This document shows positions 25,962 to 34,769 of a DNA stretch of 64,000 nucleotides, one piece after another; the first letter of the stretch is position 1, and each line of letters opens with the position of its first letter. The position numbers were made by a program, and so were the translations under genes. The stretch comes from Oscillospiraceae bacterium. GTDB taxonomy: Bacteria > Bacillota > Clostridia > Oscillospirales > Oscillospiraceae. The stretch is from contig SVMK01000001.1 in the NCBI GenBank assembly GCA_015067465.1, positions 1-64,000 of the forward strand, written 5' to 3'. Under the pieces are notes generated by a model that was not told the origin of the DNA, did no database searches, and was given only the letters and a program-made list of their open reading frames with translations.

Positions 25962-27791
25962 ATGGAACAACACAGTATGGACAGATATCTCGGTCAGATG
26001 CTCGACGGACGCTATGAGATCCTTGAAACCATCGGCGTTGGCGGCATGGCAGTTGTTTACAAAGCGCGCTGCCACCTTCTGAACCGTTATGTGGCAATCA
26101 AAATCCTGCGCGATGATATGGCTGCGGATGAAGAATTCCGTGCCCATTTTCAGAAAGAGGCGCAGGCTGTTGCCATGCTTTCCCACACAAATATCGTTTC
26201 TGTTTACGATGTAAGCCGCAGCCCGGAACTGAACTATATCGTTATGGAGCTGATTGAGGGCGTTACCCTCAAGCTGTATATGAAATCGCGCGGCAGACTC
26301 AAGATCAAAGAGGGCGTTCATTTCGCCGTTCAGATTGCGAGAGCGCTGTCGCATGCGCACAGCAAGGGCATCGTCCACCGCGACATCAAGCCCCAGAACA
26401 TGATGCTTTGCATGGACGGCTCAATCAAGGTTGCGGACTTTGGAATTGCGTATCTGGAATCAACGCAGGCCGTCGAACGCAGCACTGCCGTTGGCAGCGT
26501 GCATTATATTTCGCCCGAACAGGCGCGCGGTCAGGTTGTGGATGCCAGAACGGACATCTACTCTCTCGGCGTTGTGATGTATGAGATGTTCACGGGACGC
26601 TTGCCCTATGTGGGCGACAGCGCCGAAGCCGTTGCACTGCAGCATGTCAGCGCCGCGCCCGTGTCGCCCGATGTGGTGAATCCGGAACTGCCCGCGGAAC
26701 TGGCGCGTATCACGCTCAAGGCGATGAATGCGGACATTGACCAGCGCTATCAGAGCGTGGATGAGCTGCTGAAGGACCTGGAGGAATACCGCCTTTCGGC
26801 AACGGAGTCCATTGCAGCCGTGAAGCCTGCGCGTGCGCCTGAAAAGCCCGAACGCACCGCGCCGGCGGAGGGAGATGTGATGCCCATCAGCCGTTCGGGC
26901 GAACTGAGCAAGGAAAAATATATTCGTCGCCACCGCCGTGCAAACAAAGTGAGCCTGCTGACCGGCTTTGTGCTGGTGTTTGTGTTTGCAATCTGCGTTT
27001 TTATCACGCTTTGGAACTATTTCCTCAAGGATATTTTCGCCGACACCGTTCGCATCAATGTGCCGAATTTTGTTGGCAGCAATCGTGAGGACATCATCAA
27101 CAACAGGGAATTCCAGTCGATCTACAACTTCACCGTTGTTTACACGGTGGACCCCGAAACACCTGCGGACGTGATCATTTCGCAAACGCCGGCAAGCGGA
27201 CGCAGCGTGATGAAAGATGCTGCGGGAATTGATGTGGAGCTGAAAGTCAGCACCGGTATCCAGATGCTGCAGATTCCCAACGTGGTCAACAAGGAATTCC
27301 GCGATGCGCAGATGATGCTGCAGAAAGCCGGCTTCCTGGTGGAACTGGATTACAAGACTTCCGAAACGGTTACGCGTGACTATGTTATCGCAACAAATCC
27401 CGAAGCGGGCGACAGCATCCCGGCCGGAGCTACCGTGTATATGACGGTTTCCGGCGGCCCGAACATCGCCACGGTGGAAATGCCGAGCCTTGTGGGTCTG
27501 ACCCGCGCCGTTGCGGTGTCCCGCATTGAAAGCGCAAATCTTTCGCTGGGCACCATCACGTATGTGGACAGTGATGTTCCGGAAGGAACTGTTATCTGGC
27601 AGAGCACAAAGGCGTACACCGTTGTTGATGAGCATACCAAGATCTATCTTCAGGTTTCCTCCGGTCCGAAGGAAACCGAGCCGCCCGAGGAAAGCGCGGT
27701 GCCGGAAGAGGGCGACGCTGAGCCTGTTGCGCCTGACGTGCCGAGCGCAAATTCGCAGGTTGGCGAAGCCGATGCACCTGCGCAGGAATGA
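25962..27791 (+). CDS. prkC: PASTA-domain Ser/Thr protein kinase (PrkC/Stk)
   Basis: A 609-residue membrane kinase sensing muropeptides or lipid II. The cytoplasmic kinase domain (about residues 16-270) has the glycine loop GVGGMAVVYKA, VAIKIL lysine, HRDIKPQN catalytic loop and DFGIA. A basic juxtamembrane linker and a transmembrane helix (about 330-352) follow. Three extracellular PASTA repeats then run from about 365 to 570, and the tail is acidic and proline-rich. AAAGGAGG precedes the ATG. With the PP2C phosphatase upstream it controls wall growth, and in spore formers germination. Confidence 0.96.
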   Translation: MEQHSMDRYLGQMLDGRYEILETIGVGGMAVVYKARCHLLNRYVAIKILRDDMAADEEFRAHFQKEAQAVAMLSHTNIVSVYDVSRSPELNYIVMELIEGVTLKLYMKSRGRLKIKEGVHFAVQIARALSHAHSKGIVHRDIKPQNMMLCMDGSIKVADFGIAYLESTQAVERSTAVGSVHYISPEQARGQVVDARTDIYSLGVVMYEMFTGRLPYVGDSAEAVALQHVSAAPVSPDVVNPELPAELARITLKAMNADIDQRYQSVDELLKDLEEYRLSATESIAAVKPARAPEKPERTAPAEGDVMPISRSGELSKEKYIRRHRRANKVSLLTGFVLVFVFAICVFITLWNYFLKDIFADTVRINVPNFVGSNREDIINNREFQSIYNFTVVYTVDPETPADVIISQTPASGRSVMKDAAGIDVELKVSTGIQMLQIPNVVNKEFRDAQMMLQKAGFLVELDYKTSETVTRDYVIATNPEAGDSIPAGATVYMTVSGGPNIATVEMPSLVGLTRAVAVSRIESANLSLGTITYVDSDVPEGTVIWQSTKAYTVVDEHTKIYLQVSSGPKETEPPEESAVPEEGDAEPVAPDVPSANSQVGEADAPAQE

Positions 27792-27810
27792 AACGAAACG
27801 GAGAATTTGA

Positions 27811-28704
27811 ATGCCATCCGGAAAGATTATGAAGGCGCTGAGCGGATTTTACTATGTGGAATCCGCTCAGGGCACGATTGCCTGCCGCGCAAGAGGCAAA
27901 TTTCGCCGAGACGGTGTTTGCCCGATGGTGGGCGATGAGGTGAATTATGAGCCGGCGGGCAAGGACCAGGGCTATATTCTCGACATTCTCCCGCGGAAAA
28001 ACTATTTTATCCGCCCGATGGTTGCGAATGTGGATTACCTTGTGATCCTGACCGCAAACGTGAATCCGGTGACAGAGCCGTTTCTTGCCGACCGCGTTGC
28101 CGTGATTGCCGAGCATATGCACTGCGGTGTGATCATCTGCATCAACAAATGCGATCTGGACCGCGGCGATGCGCTGTATGCGGCTTTTTCCCGCGAAACG
28201 GGCTACCCCGTGCTCCGAACAAGCGCGGTGACGGGCGAGGGCATTGCGGAGCTGGTTTCGCTCATACGCGGAAAAACGGTTGCGTTTACCGGAAATTCCG
28301 GCGTGGGAAAATCCAGCCTGCTCAATGCCATTCGGCCCGAACTCGGCCTTGCCGTCGGCGAGGTGAGCGAGCGGCTCGGCCGTGGCAGACACACGACAAG
28401 ACATATTGAATTATTTGATATCGGCGGAACGCTGATTGCGGACACGCCGGGTTTTTCCTCATTTGATCTTACGCAGATGCAGCCGATCAAAAAGGAAGAA
28501 CTGCAGCACGATTTTCCGGAGTTTCGGCCTTACATCGGGCGCTGCCGCTTTGACGACTGCACCCACCAGAAAGAACCGGGCTGCGCGGTTACGCAGGCGC
28601 TGGGGGAAGGGCGCATTGCCCCTACCCGATATGAAAGCTACAAAAAGCTTTTTGAAATTTCCGCCCAGTATAAGCAATGGGAACATAAAGATACAGAATG
28701 GTAA
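27811..28704 (+). CDS. rsgA: Ribosome small-subunit biogenesis GTPase RsgA
   Basis: A 297-residue circularly permuted GTPase that matures the 30S subunit. An N-terminal OB fold precedes G4 (INKCDLD), G1 (GNSGVGKSSLLN) and G3 (DTPGFSSF) in permuted order, and a zinc knuckle closes the protein (CRFDDCTHQKEPGCAV). ACGGAG precedes the ATG. It follows prkC as in most Firmicutes; the next gene is a PfkB-type kinase rather than rpe. Confidence 0.95.
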   Translation: MPSGKIMKALSGFYYVESAQGTIACRARGKFRRDGVCPMVGDEVNYEPAGKDQGYILDILPRKNYFIRPMVANVDYLVILTANVNPVTEPFLADRVAVIAEHMHCGVIICINKCDLDRGDALYAAFSRETGYPVLRTSAVTGEGIAELVSLIRGKTVAFTGNSGVGKSSLLNAIRPELGLAVGEVSERLGRGRHTTRHIELFDIGGTLIADTPGFSSFDLTQMQPIKKEELQHDFPEFRPYIGRCRFDDCTHQKEPGCAVTQALGEGRIAPTRYESYKKLFEISAQYKQWEHKDTEW

Positions 28705-28719
28705 AAGGGTGTGGACAAG

Positions 28720-29658
28720 ATGGCAAACACGGTTGTAATCGGTGTTGCGTTTGTGGATGTGAAAGGTTTTCCGAAAGGGGAATATATCCCGGAGGGGCGC
28801 AACCTCGGCTCGGTGAAGATCGTGCATGGCGGCGTGAGCAGAAATGTTGTTGAAAATTTTGCGAACGTGGGAATGCCGGTGTCGTTTGTCAGCCCGATGG
28901 AGGATTCTGCGATCGGCAGAGATGTGGAGCGAAGGCTGCTCAATGCCGGAGCCGACCTCAGCCACGCGGTTCCTGTGGATGACGACGGGCTGGGTATGTG
29001 GCTTGTGATTCTGGATGAAAACGGCGATCTTGCCGGCTCCATCTCCCGCATGCCGGATATCTCCGTTCTGGAAAACTATATTGCCATCCACGGCGAGGAC
29101 ATTGTTGCCGAGGCGGAAAACATCGTTTTGGAAATTGACCTCAACGAGCGCATCGCAGAGCGGATGCTGGACCTTGCCGAGCACTACGGCAAAAAGGTTT
29201 ATTCTCTGGTAGGCAACATGAGCGTGATATTGCAGCGCAAGGACCTGCTCAGCCGCACCGCTTGCTTCATCTGCAACGAGGTTGAGGCCGAAAAGCTTTT
29301 TGAAGAACCGCTGAGCAACCTGACGCCCGAGCAGATGTGCGATCGTCTGCCCACGCTGGCTGACGGCGCGGGACTCTCCGCCGTTGTTGTTACAATGGGA
29401 GCGGACGGCTCTGCGTATTACGACAGCGAAACCGGTTCGCGCGGCGTTTGTCCGGTGTATCCCACCGAAGTTGTGGATACCAGCGGTGCGGGAGATGCGT
29501 TTTTTTCCGGCACCATTATGGGGCTGACGCGTCGGTTGCCGCTGAGCGAAGCGGTGCGCTACGGCGCCCGACTTGCGGCGATGACCATCGCGAGCGACGA
29601 AAGCGCCTGCCCGGTTTGTCCTGATTTCTTCAACGAGCAGCTGTCGCTCTTTTCCTGA
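28720..29658 (+). CDS. PfkB-family carbohydrate/nucleoside kinase
   Basis: A 312-residue ribokinase-fold sugar kinase. The C-terminal PfkB signature VVDTSGAGDAFFSGTIMG contains the catalytic Asp, and GGVSRNVVENFANVG forms the substrate region. It resembles PfkB-type pseudouridine/sugar kinases, but the substrate cannot be assigned. A GTG at 28711 lies directly on the AAAAGGG ribosome site, so the ATG at 28720, about 10 nt from it, is chosen. It probably sits in the rsgA operon (15 nt gap). Confidence 0.85.
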   Translation: MANTVVIGVAFVDVKGFPKGEYIPEGRNLGSVKIVHGGVSRNVVENFANVGMPVSFVSPMEDSAIGRDVERRLLNAGADLSHAVPVDDDGLGMWLVILDENGDLAGSISRMPDISVLENYIAIHGEDIVAEAENIVLEIDLNERIAERMLDLAEHYGKKVYSLVGNMSVILQRKDLLSRTACFICNEVEAEKLFEEPLSNLTPEQMCDRLPTLADGAGLSAVVVTMGADGSAYYDSETGSRGVCPVYPTEVVDTSGAGDAFFSGTIMGLTRRLPLSEAVRYGARLAAMTIASDESACPVCPDFFNEQLSLFS

Positions 29659-29704
29659 CGAAAACAATGCGAATATGTCAAACTGCCGTTCTCCGGAGCA
29701 TAGT

Positions 29705-29899
29705 ATGGAATACTATGACGCTGGGGACGGTGGTTTTTTTATGCGCAGGCGAGGACCGCTTTGCGGCTTGATTGGCTGCTTAATGATTGTTTTGGGTGTG
29801 CTCATTGTGTTTGCGATGGTGCTGCCGCCGGGGTTCTGGTGGTTTATTATCGGGGTGGCGCTGATCGCGGTTGGGTTTTGCTGCGCAAACCGGCGATGA
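29705..29899 (+). CDS. Small membrane protein of unknown function
   Basis: A 64-residue protein: an acidic, glycine-containing N-terminus, then RRRG and two hydrophobic helices (about residues 17-38 and 41-57) separated by a PPGFWW turn, ending in CCANRR. The ATG at 29705 has GGAG 6 nt upstream; an in-frame ATG at 29675 would add ten residues but has no clear site. No function recognised. It lies between a PfkB kinase and a sporulation-type gene; similar short hydrophobic proteins occur in other clostridia. Confidence 0.6.
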   Translation: MEYYDAGDGGFFMRRRGPLCGLIGCLMIVLGVLIVFAMVLPPGFWWFIIGVALIAVGFCCANRR

Positions 29900-29909
29900 A
29901 TGTGCTTGC

Positions 29910-29936
29910 ATATGAACAGAGTTGTCCGCATAGGCT
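29910..29936 (+). promoter_or_regulatory. Candidate sigma-E-type sporulation promoter for the SPOCS/LysM gene
   Basis: ATA, 16-nt spacer, CATAGGCT, fitting the mother-cell pattern ATA-N16-CATAnnnT. It lies 34 nt before the gene start. Short motifs like this occur by chance. Confidence 0.35.
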
Positions 29937-29969
29937 GTATTACATTATTCTGCAAGGAGAGATGCACCT

Positions 29970-31484
29970 ATGGAAGCAAATCTGAAAACAAACGGCGTTT
30001 CCTGCTGCTTTTGCGTTTACAGCCAGACGCTCCACAGAGAGGAATCGCAGGATTGCGTTGTGCCGGAAGCGCTGCCGGATATTCGTGAGATTATAAACAC
30101 CTGTGGCATGCCGCTGATTCGCAGCAAAGACGTTGGCACAGGGCGGGTCCGGGTGGAGGCGAACGTGCCGGTTAAGGTGGCTTTTACCCCCGAGGAGGGA
30201 ACGGGGGTTGCGTGTTTGGAACTGAATATTCCGTTTTTTGTCAGTGTGGAGGACGAGGCCATCACGGATGAGTGCACCTGCGCGGTGCAGCTGCACATGA
30301 CGGCGCTGGAAACGCGCGTGCTCAATCCGCGCAAGATTTCCGTGCGCGCAGAACTGGCGGTTGGGCTGGAGTGCAGAAAGCGCGGGGAACTGAGCCTTTG
30401 CACAGCCCCTGAGGAGTGCGGCGCGGGAATTCACGCGCTGGAGCGAAGCGTTGAGGTTTCGCCCGTTTGCTGTGTTACGGAAAAAACCTTTGTTTTGACC
30501 GATGAGCTGCTCCTGCCGCAGGGCAAAGCGCCTGCTGATGAAGTGATCGGACGCAGCGTTTCGCTGCTGACAGACGATGTGAAAGCGGTGGGGACAAAGC
30601 TGATCGTGAAAGGCTGCGCGGTGAGCGCGCTGCTTTACAAAACGGTGGATGGCGGCGTGGATATGGCGGAGTTTTCAACGCCGTTTTCCCAGATCATCGA
30701 CACCGACTGCGAAACAGAGGAGGGGCATGCGTGCGTAACGCTGCTGCTCAGCGGCGTTTATTACGATGTTCCGCCGGTCGGCGACGGGAAAACGATCAAT
30801 GCCGAGATGCACCTTGTGGCGCAGGTAAGTGTTCGTAAAAACGCGCAGCTGACGTATTTGTGCGATGCCTACAGCAACGCCTACGCGCTGGAATTGCGCC
30901 GCGAGGAGCGAAAAATGTATGCCCTGCGCAGAGAAGTGATGCTGCGCGAAACGCTGCGAGTTCAGGCGGACACAGCGCAAACGGCGGTGGAGGTGCTGGG
31001 GTGCACGGTGAGCGTTTTGGATGTGAGTTCGTGCGACGACGGTGCTGCTGTGCGGCTTTGGGCGAAAGTGTTTTGCCGCAGCGGCGACGGAGGGATGTTT
31101 ACAGTGGAAAAGCTTTGCAGCGCGCAGCTGCGCGCGGAATTGCGCGACGCGGAAACGCTTGTAGGCAACACGGCCTGCGTGCGTGAGGCGTATGCCGCGC
31201 CGGCAGCCGGCGGAGTTGAACTTCGTCTGCCGGTTGAAGTGCGCGGGTTCGCGGCGCAGTTTGAGGAGAGAATGTGCGTGAGCGGCATCAGCTATGACGA
31301 AAATGCCTGCCGCGACCTCAGCGCCCTGCCGACGCTGACGCTGATGCGATTTGGCAGCGATGCCGATCTTTGGACAATCGCGAGGGAGAATTGTTCCACC
31401 GTGGAAGCCATCCGCGAGGCAAATGCGCTCGATTCCGCCGGGGAAAGCTGGGAAAAGCTGCTGCTGATTCCCAAAACGGTGTAG
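29970..31484 (+). CDS. SPOCS (DUF3794) and LysM domain protein
   Basis: A 504-residue protein with SPOCS/DUF3794 domains (for example SVSLLTDDVKAVGTKLIVKG about residues 190-210) and a C-terminal LysM module (about 450-500, GSDADLWTIARENCSTVEAIREANAL) that binds peptidoglycan. In clostridia this architecture belongs to spore coat or cortex morphogenesis proteins. There is no obvious signal peptide, consistent with deposition from the mother-cell cytoplasm. AAGGAGAG precedes the ATG. A possible sigma-E promoter lies just upstream. Confidence 0.85.
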   Translation: MEANLKTNGVSCCFCVYSQTLHREESQDCVVPEALPDIREIINTCGMPLIRSKDVGTGRVRVEANVPVKVAFTPEEGTGVACLELNIPFFVSVEDEAITDECTCAVQLHMTALETRVLNPRKISVRAELAVGLECRKRGELSLCTAPEECGAGIHALERSVEVSPVCCVTEKTFVLTDELLLPQGKAPADEVIGRSVSLLTDDVKAVGTKLIVKGCAVSALLYKTVDGGVDMAEFSTPFSQIIDTDCETEEGHACVTLLLSGVYYDVPPVGDGKTINAEMHLVAQVSVRKNAQLTYLCDAYSNAYALELRREERKMYALRREVMLRETLRVQADTAQTAVEVLGCTVSVLDVSSCDDGAAVRLWAKVFCRSGDGGMFTVEKLCSAQLRAELRDAETLVGNTACVREAYAAPAAGGVELRLPVEVRGFAAQFEERMCVSGISYDENACRDLSALPTLTLMRFGSDADLWTIARENCSTVEAIREANALDSAGESWEKLLLIPKTV

Positions 31485-31524
31485 AAATTCAGGTGCCCTT
31501 GCGTGCTTTTTTCAGCGCCCTCTA

Positions 31525-31553
31525 TTGCCAAGATACTGCGTTTGTGCTACAAT
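31525..31553 (+). promoter_or_regulatory. SigA-type promoter for yebC
   Basis: TTGCCA, 17-nt spacer, TGCTACAAT (extended -10), 35 nt before the ATG. Confidence 0.75.
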
Positions 31554-31587
31554 ACTTGAGAAAATACACACAAGGGGCTGAAACTCT

Positions 31588-32328
31588 ATGTCTGGACATT
31601 CCAAATGGCACAACATACAGAAAACCAAAGGTGCCGCCGATGCCAAGCGCGCACAGGCATTCACTAAAATTGCGCGTGAAATGATCGTTGCCGTGAAAGA
31701 AGGCGGCAGCGGCGATCCCAACAACAACTCCCGCCTTGCCACCGTTATCGCTAAGGCCAAGGCTGCCAATATGCCGAACGACAACATCAAGCGCACCATC
31801 GACAAGGCGCTTGGTTCCGGCAACAACGAAAACTATGAGCGTGTCACCTACGAAGGCTACGGTCCTTCCGGCGTTGCCGTGATCGTGGAAGCAATGACCG
31901 ACAACCGCAACCGCACCGCCTCCGAGGTTCGCCACTTCTTCGACAAGTATGGCGGAAACCTTGGCGCATCCGGCTGCGTTTCCTGGAGCTTTGACCGCAA
32001 GGGCGTTATTGTCATTGACAACGAGGACGAAGAGCTGGATGAAGACAACACCATGATGGATGCGCTTGATTGTGGCGCAAGCGATTTTGAGGCAGAGGGC
32101 GAAACCTTCACCGTTTACACGCCGACGGAGTCTGTTGCAACCGTTGCGGAAGCGCTGAGCGCAAAGGGCTATAAGCTGCTTTCCGCACAGGAAGAAATGC
32201 TGCCCCAGCAGGGCTACATCAAGCTCACCGACGAGGGCGACATTAAAAACATGCAGAAGATGCTCGACAACTTCGAAGACAACGATGACGTTCAGAACGT
32301 CTGGCACAACTGGGAAGACGCCGAATAA
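31588..32328 (+). CDS. yebC: YebC/PmpR family protein
   Basis: A 246-residue YebC-family protein, long called a transcriptional regulator and more recently linked to translation of difficult sequences such as proline runs. The N-terminus MSGHSKWHNIQKTKGAADAKRAQAF is diagnostic, and YEGYGPSGVAVIVEAMTDNRNR follows. AAGGGG lies upstream. The gene is single-copy in its own unit, between a strong promoter and a strong terminator. Confidence 0.95.
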   Translation: MSGHSKWHNIQKTKGAADAKRAQAFTKIAREMIVAVKEGGSGDPNNNSRLATVIAKAKAANMPNDNIKRTIDKALGSGNNENYERVTYEGYGPSGVAVIVEAMTDNRNRTASEVRHFFDKYGGNLGASGCVSWSFDRKGVIVIDNEDEELDEDNTMMDALDCGASDFEAEGETFTVYTPTESVATVAEALSAKGYKLLSAQEEMLPQQGYIKLTDEGDIKNMQKMLDNFEDNDDVQNVWHNWEDAE

Positions 32329-32340
32329 CAATACTGCGTC

Positions 32341-32377
32341 AACAAGGACCGGAGAACATCTCCGGTCCTTGTTTCGT
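32341..32377 (+). terminator. Intrinsic terminator after yebC
   Basis: A 15-bp perfect stem (AACAAGGACCGGAGA with its complement), 3-nt loop, then TTT. Confidence 0.85.
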
Positions 32378-32393
32378 TCGGCGATAGGAATAT

Positions 32394-32431
32394 TATAAAA
32401 AAGAGAGCGCATCATAGATACGCTCTCTTTT
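32394..32431 (-). terminator. Intrinsic terminator after the SASP gene
   Basis: On the minus strand, AAAAGAGAGCG and CGCTCTCTTTT form an 11-bp stem around an 11-nt loop, followed by a run of T. It faces the yebC terminator. Confidence 0.8.
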
Positions 32432-32454
32432 CGTATATCCTTGCGGACTGGCTT

Positions 32455-32652
32455 TTACTTCAGACCGTTTTCGTAGGCCTCGATCATCTTGCGGACCATC
32501 TGGCCGCCGATGGAACCTGCCTGCTTGCTGGTCAGATCGCCGTTGTAGCCCTGCTTCAGATTGACGCCGACCTGAGAGGCAGCCTCCATCTTGAAACGGT
32601 CCATTGCTTCACGTGCGTTGGGGTTCACGAGATTGTTGGAACTCTTTGCCAT
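32455..32652 (-). CDS. Alpha/beta-type small acid-soluble spore protein
   Basis: A 65-residue alpha/beta SASP, which coats spore DNA and protects it from UV and heat. The germination-protease site is recognisable as KMEAASQVGV, and the C-terminal GSIGGQMVRKMIEAYE is the conserved DNA-binding helix. AAGGAG precedes the start on the minus strand. This is direct evidence that the organism makes, or recently made, endospores. No convincing sigma-G promoter was found by eye. Confidence 0.95.
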   Translation of the reverse strand: MAKSSNNLVNPNAREAMDRFKMEAASQVGVNLKQGYNGDLTSKQAGSIGGQMVRKMIEAYENGLK

Positions 32653-32765
32653 TTTGGATTACATCTCCTTCTTGTAAAAGTGTTGGGTTTTTCATTTCCC
32701 GACAGTATTTTTTACAATGCGGCGCGATATATTCCGAATTTGATATGGAAACTTCAGGTATTGCA

Positions 32766-32804
32766 GCAAAAAAAATAAACCCGAAGCAAAAATACTTCGG
32801 GCTT
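32766..32804 (-). terminator. Intrinsic terminator after bcd-etfB-etfA
   Basis: On the minus strand CCCGAAG pairs with CTTCGGG and is followed by a TTTATTTTTTTT tract. Confidence 0.8.
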
Positions 32805-32827
32805 ATTTTTATAAATGTGAGCAGGAA

Positions 32828-33931
32828 TTACTTCTTAGCTTCCTTCGCTGCGTCGATCATCATGGGCAGCAGAGTGAACAGGTCGCCGACGATGCCGTAA
32901 GTTGCAACTTCGAAGATGGGAGCTTCGGCGTTCTTGTTGATAGCGATGATGTTTTCGCTGTCCTGCATACCGGCCTTGTGCTGGATTGCACCGGAGATGC
33001 CGAGCGCAATGTACAGCTTGGGGTGAACGGTCTTGCCGGTCTGACCGACCTGATGGTCAGCGGTGACCCAACCGGAGTCAACAACAGCGCGGGATGCGCC
33101 CAGAACGCCGCCGAGAGTGTCAGCCAGTTCCTGAGCCAGGCGGACGCCTTCTTCGGGATTGGAGCTGATGCCCTGGCCGACAGCAACGATAACGTCAGCG
33201 CCGATCAGGTCAACCATCTTCTTGGCTTCCTTGACAACTTCCAGAACCTTGGTCTTGAGCTCGGCATCGTCAAGAACGACGTTGAACTTTTCAACCTTAA
33301 CAGCAGCAGCCTTTGCCTCGTCGAACTCGGCCTTCTTCATAACGCCGGGGCGAACGGTGGACATCTGGGGACGGAAACGGGGGCAGATGATGGTAGCCAT
33401 CAGGTGGCCGCCGAATGCGGGACGGGTCATCTTCAGGCCCTTGTCTTCGAAGTCCCACTTGCCCTTGGTGAGATCCATGGTGGAGTTCTCACGCAGGAAG
33501 TCCATGTACTTGCCCATGTCAACGTTCAGGCTGGTGCAGTCTGCGGTCAGACCGGTGTGCAGGCGAGCTGCGCAGCGGGGAGCCAGATCGCGGCCGATGT
33601 TGGTAGCGCCGATGAGGATGATCTCGGGCTTGTACTCATAAACGACGTTGCAGATAACCTGAGTGTAAGCGTCGGTGGTGTAGTCCTTCAGGCGAGCGTC
33701 TTCGCAGACGATAACCTTGTCGGCACCGTAGCCGGCCAGCTCGTGGGGCATGCCGGTGCAGTCGTCACCGAGAACAAGTGCGATAACCTCGGTGTTGTTG
33801 CCAAGGTCGTTGGCGAGCTTGCGTGCCTCGGAAACCAGTTCGAAGTCGGTGGGCATCAGCTTGCCCTGACGCTGCTCGCAGAAAACCATAACGCCATGGA
33901 AAGCGGCGGTATCTCTAAAATCGTAAGACAT
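32828..33931 (-). CDS. etfA: Electron transfer flavoprotein alpha subunit
   Basis: A 367-residue EtfA, partner of EtfB and butyryl-CoA dehydrogenase. The C-terminal FAD-binding domain is clear: [45 protein letters not shown]. In clostridia the Bcd-EtfAB complex couples crotonyl-CoA reduction by NADH to ferredoxin reduction. It is last in the minus-strand operon bcd-etfB-etfA, 19 nt after etfB. Codon use is skewed to AAG, ATC, GTC and CTG, suggesting high expression. Confidence 0.96.
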   Translation of the reverse strand: MSYDFRDTAAFHGVMVFCEQRQGKLMPTDFELVSEARKLANDLGNNTEVIALVLGDDCTGMPHELAGYGADKVIVCEDARLKDYTTDAYTQVICNVVYEYKPEIILIGATNIGRDLAPRCAARLHTGLTADCTSLNVDMGKYMDFLRENSTMDLTKGKWDFEDKGLKMTRPAFGGHLMATIICPRFRPQMSTVRPGVMKKAEFDEAKAAAVKVEKFNVVLDDAELKTKVLEVVKEAKKMVDLIGADVIVAVGQGISSNPEEGVRLAQELADTLGGVLGASRAVVDSGWVTADHQVGQTGKTVHPKLYIALGISGAIQHKAGMQDSENIIAINKNAEAPIFEVATYGIVGDLFTLLPMMIDAAKEAKK

Positions 33932-33950
33932 TATTTTAGCTCTCCTTTCA

Positions 33951-34754
33951 TCAGATGATGTGCTTGTGAGTCATAATACCGAAGAGCTCGTCAACGGTTT
34001 CCTTGCCGGAGCCGTCCAGCATCTTGCAGGCACCCTTCTGAGGAGGCGTAAAGGACTTGAACACGTTGGTGGGGGAGCCCTTCAGACCAATGGTGTCGGC
34101 CTCGATCAGGGGATCGTCCTTCAGGTCGTTGTAGCCAAGCACGGTGTAGGGCTTGGTGTCAAACTCCATGATGCCCTTGACGGACATGTAACGCGGGGTG
34201 TTCAGTTCCTTGATGCAGGTGAGCAGGCAGGGAGTCTGAACCTGAACGGTCATGTAGCCATCCTCAAGCATGCGCTTGCAGGTGACGGTGTTGCCTTCGA
34301 GCTTGATGTCGGCAACATAGGAAATCTGGGGCAGATGCAGCTTCTCGCCGATCTGGGGGCCGACCTGTGCGGTGTCGCCGTCGATAGCCTGACGGCCGCA
34401 GAACACCAGATCGCCTTCCTCGACGCCGATGTGGTTGATGCCGGCAGCGATGATCTGAGAGGTTGCAAAGGTGTCGGAACCACCGAACTCACGGCCGGAG
34501 ATCAGAACTGCCTCGTCAGCGCCCATTGCAAGGCACTCGTGCAGCATGCCGGCTGCGGTGAAGGGGCCCATGGAAACGACGATGACCTTGATCTCGGGGT
34601 TCTGGTCCTTGAGAGCCAGAGCTGCTTCGAGCGCGTTCATATCGTCGGGGTTGGTGATGGTTGCCATGGAGGCACGATCCAGAGTGCCGTCATCTTTCAC
34701 AGCGACCTTTCCCGAAGTGTCGGGAACCTGCTTAACGCAAACAATGATCTTCAT
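33951..34754 (-). CDS. etfB: Electron transfer flavoprotein beta subunit
   Basis: A 267-residue EtfB. It begins MKIIVCVKQVPDTSGKVAV and holds the nucleotide-binding segment GRQAIDGDTAQVGPQIGEKLHLPQ typical of bifurcating EtfB. It binds the bifurcating FAD and NADH with EtfA. It lies between bcd and etfA on the minus strand, 15 nt after bcd. Confidence 0.96.
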   Translation of the reverse strand: MKIIVCVKQVPDTSGKVAVKDDGTLDRASMATITNPDDMNALEAALALKDQNPEIKVIVVSMGPFTAAGMLHECLAMGADEAVLISGREFGGSDTFATSQIIAAGINHIGVEEGDLVFCGRQAIDGDTAQVGPQIGEKLHLPQISYVADIKLEGNTVTCKRMLEDGYMTVQVQTPCLLTCIKELNTPRYMSVKGIMEFDTKPYTVLGYNDLKDDPLIEADTIGLKGSPTNVFKSFTPPQKGACKMLDGSGKETVDELFGIMTHKHII

Positions 34755-34769
34755 TAGATTCGTTCCTCC

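Noticed and set aside
32653-32760. Sigma-G promoter for the SASP gene
   Set aside because: CATTGTA resembles a -10 but no -35 at proper spacing was found.
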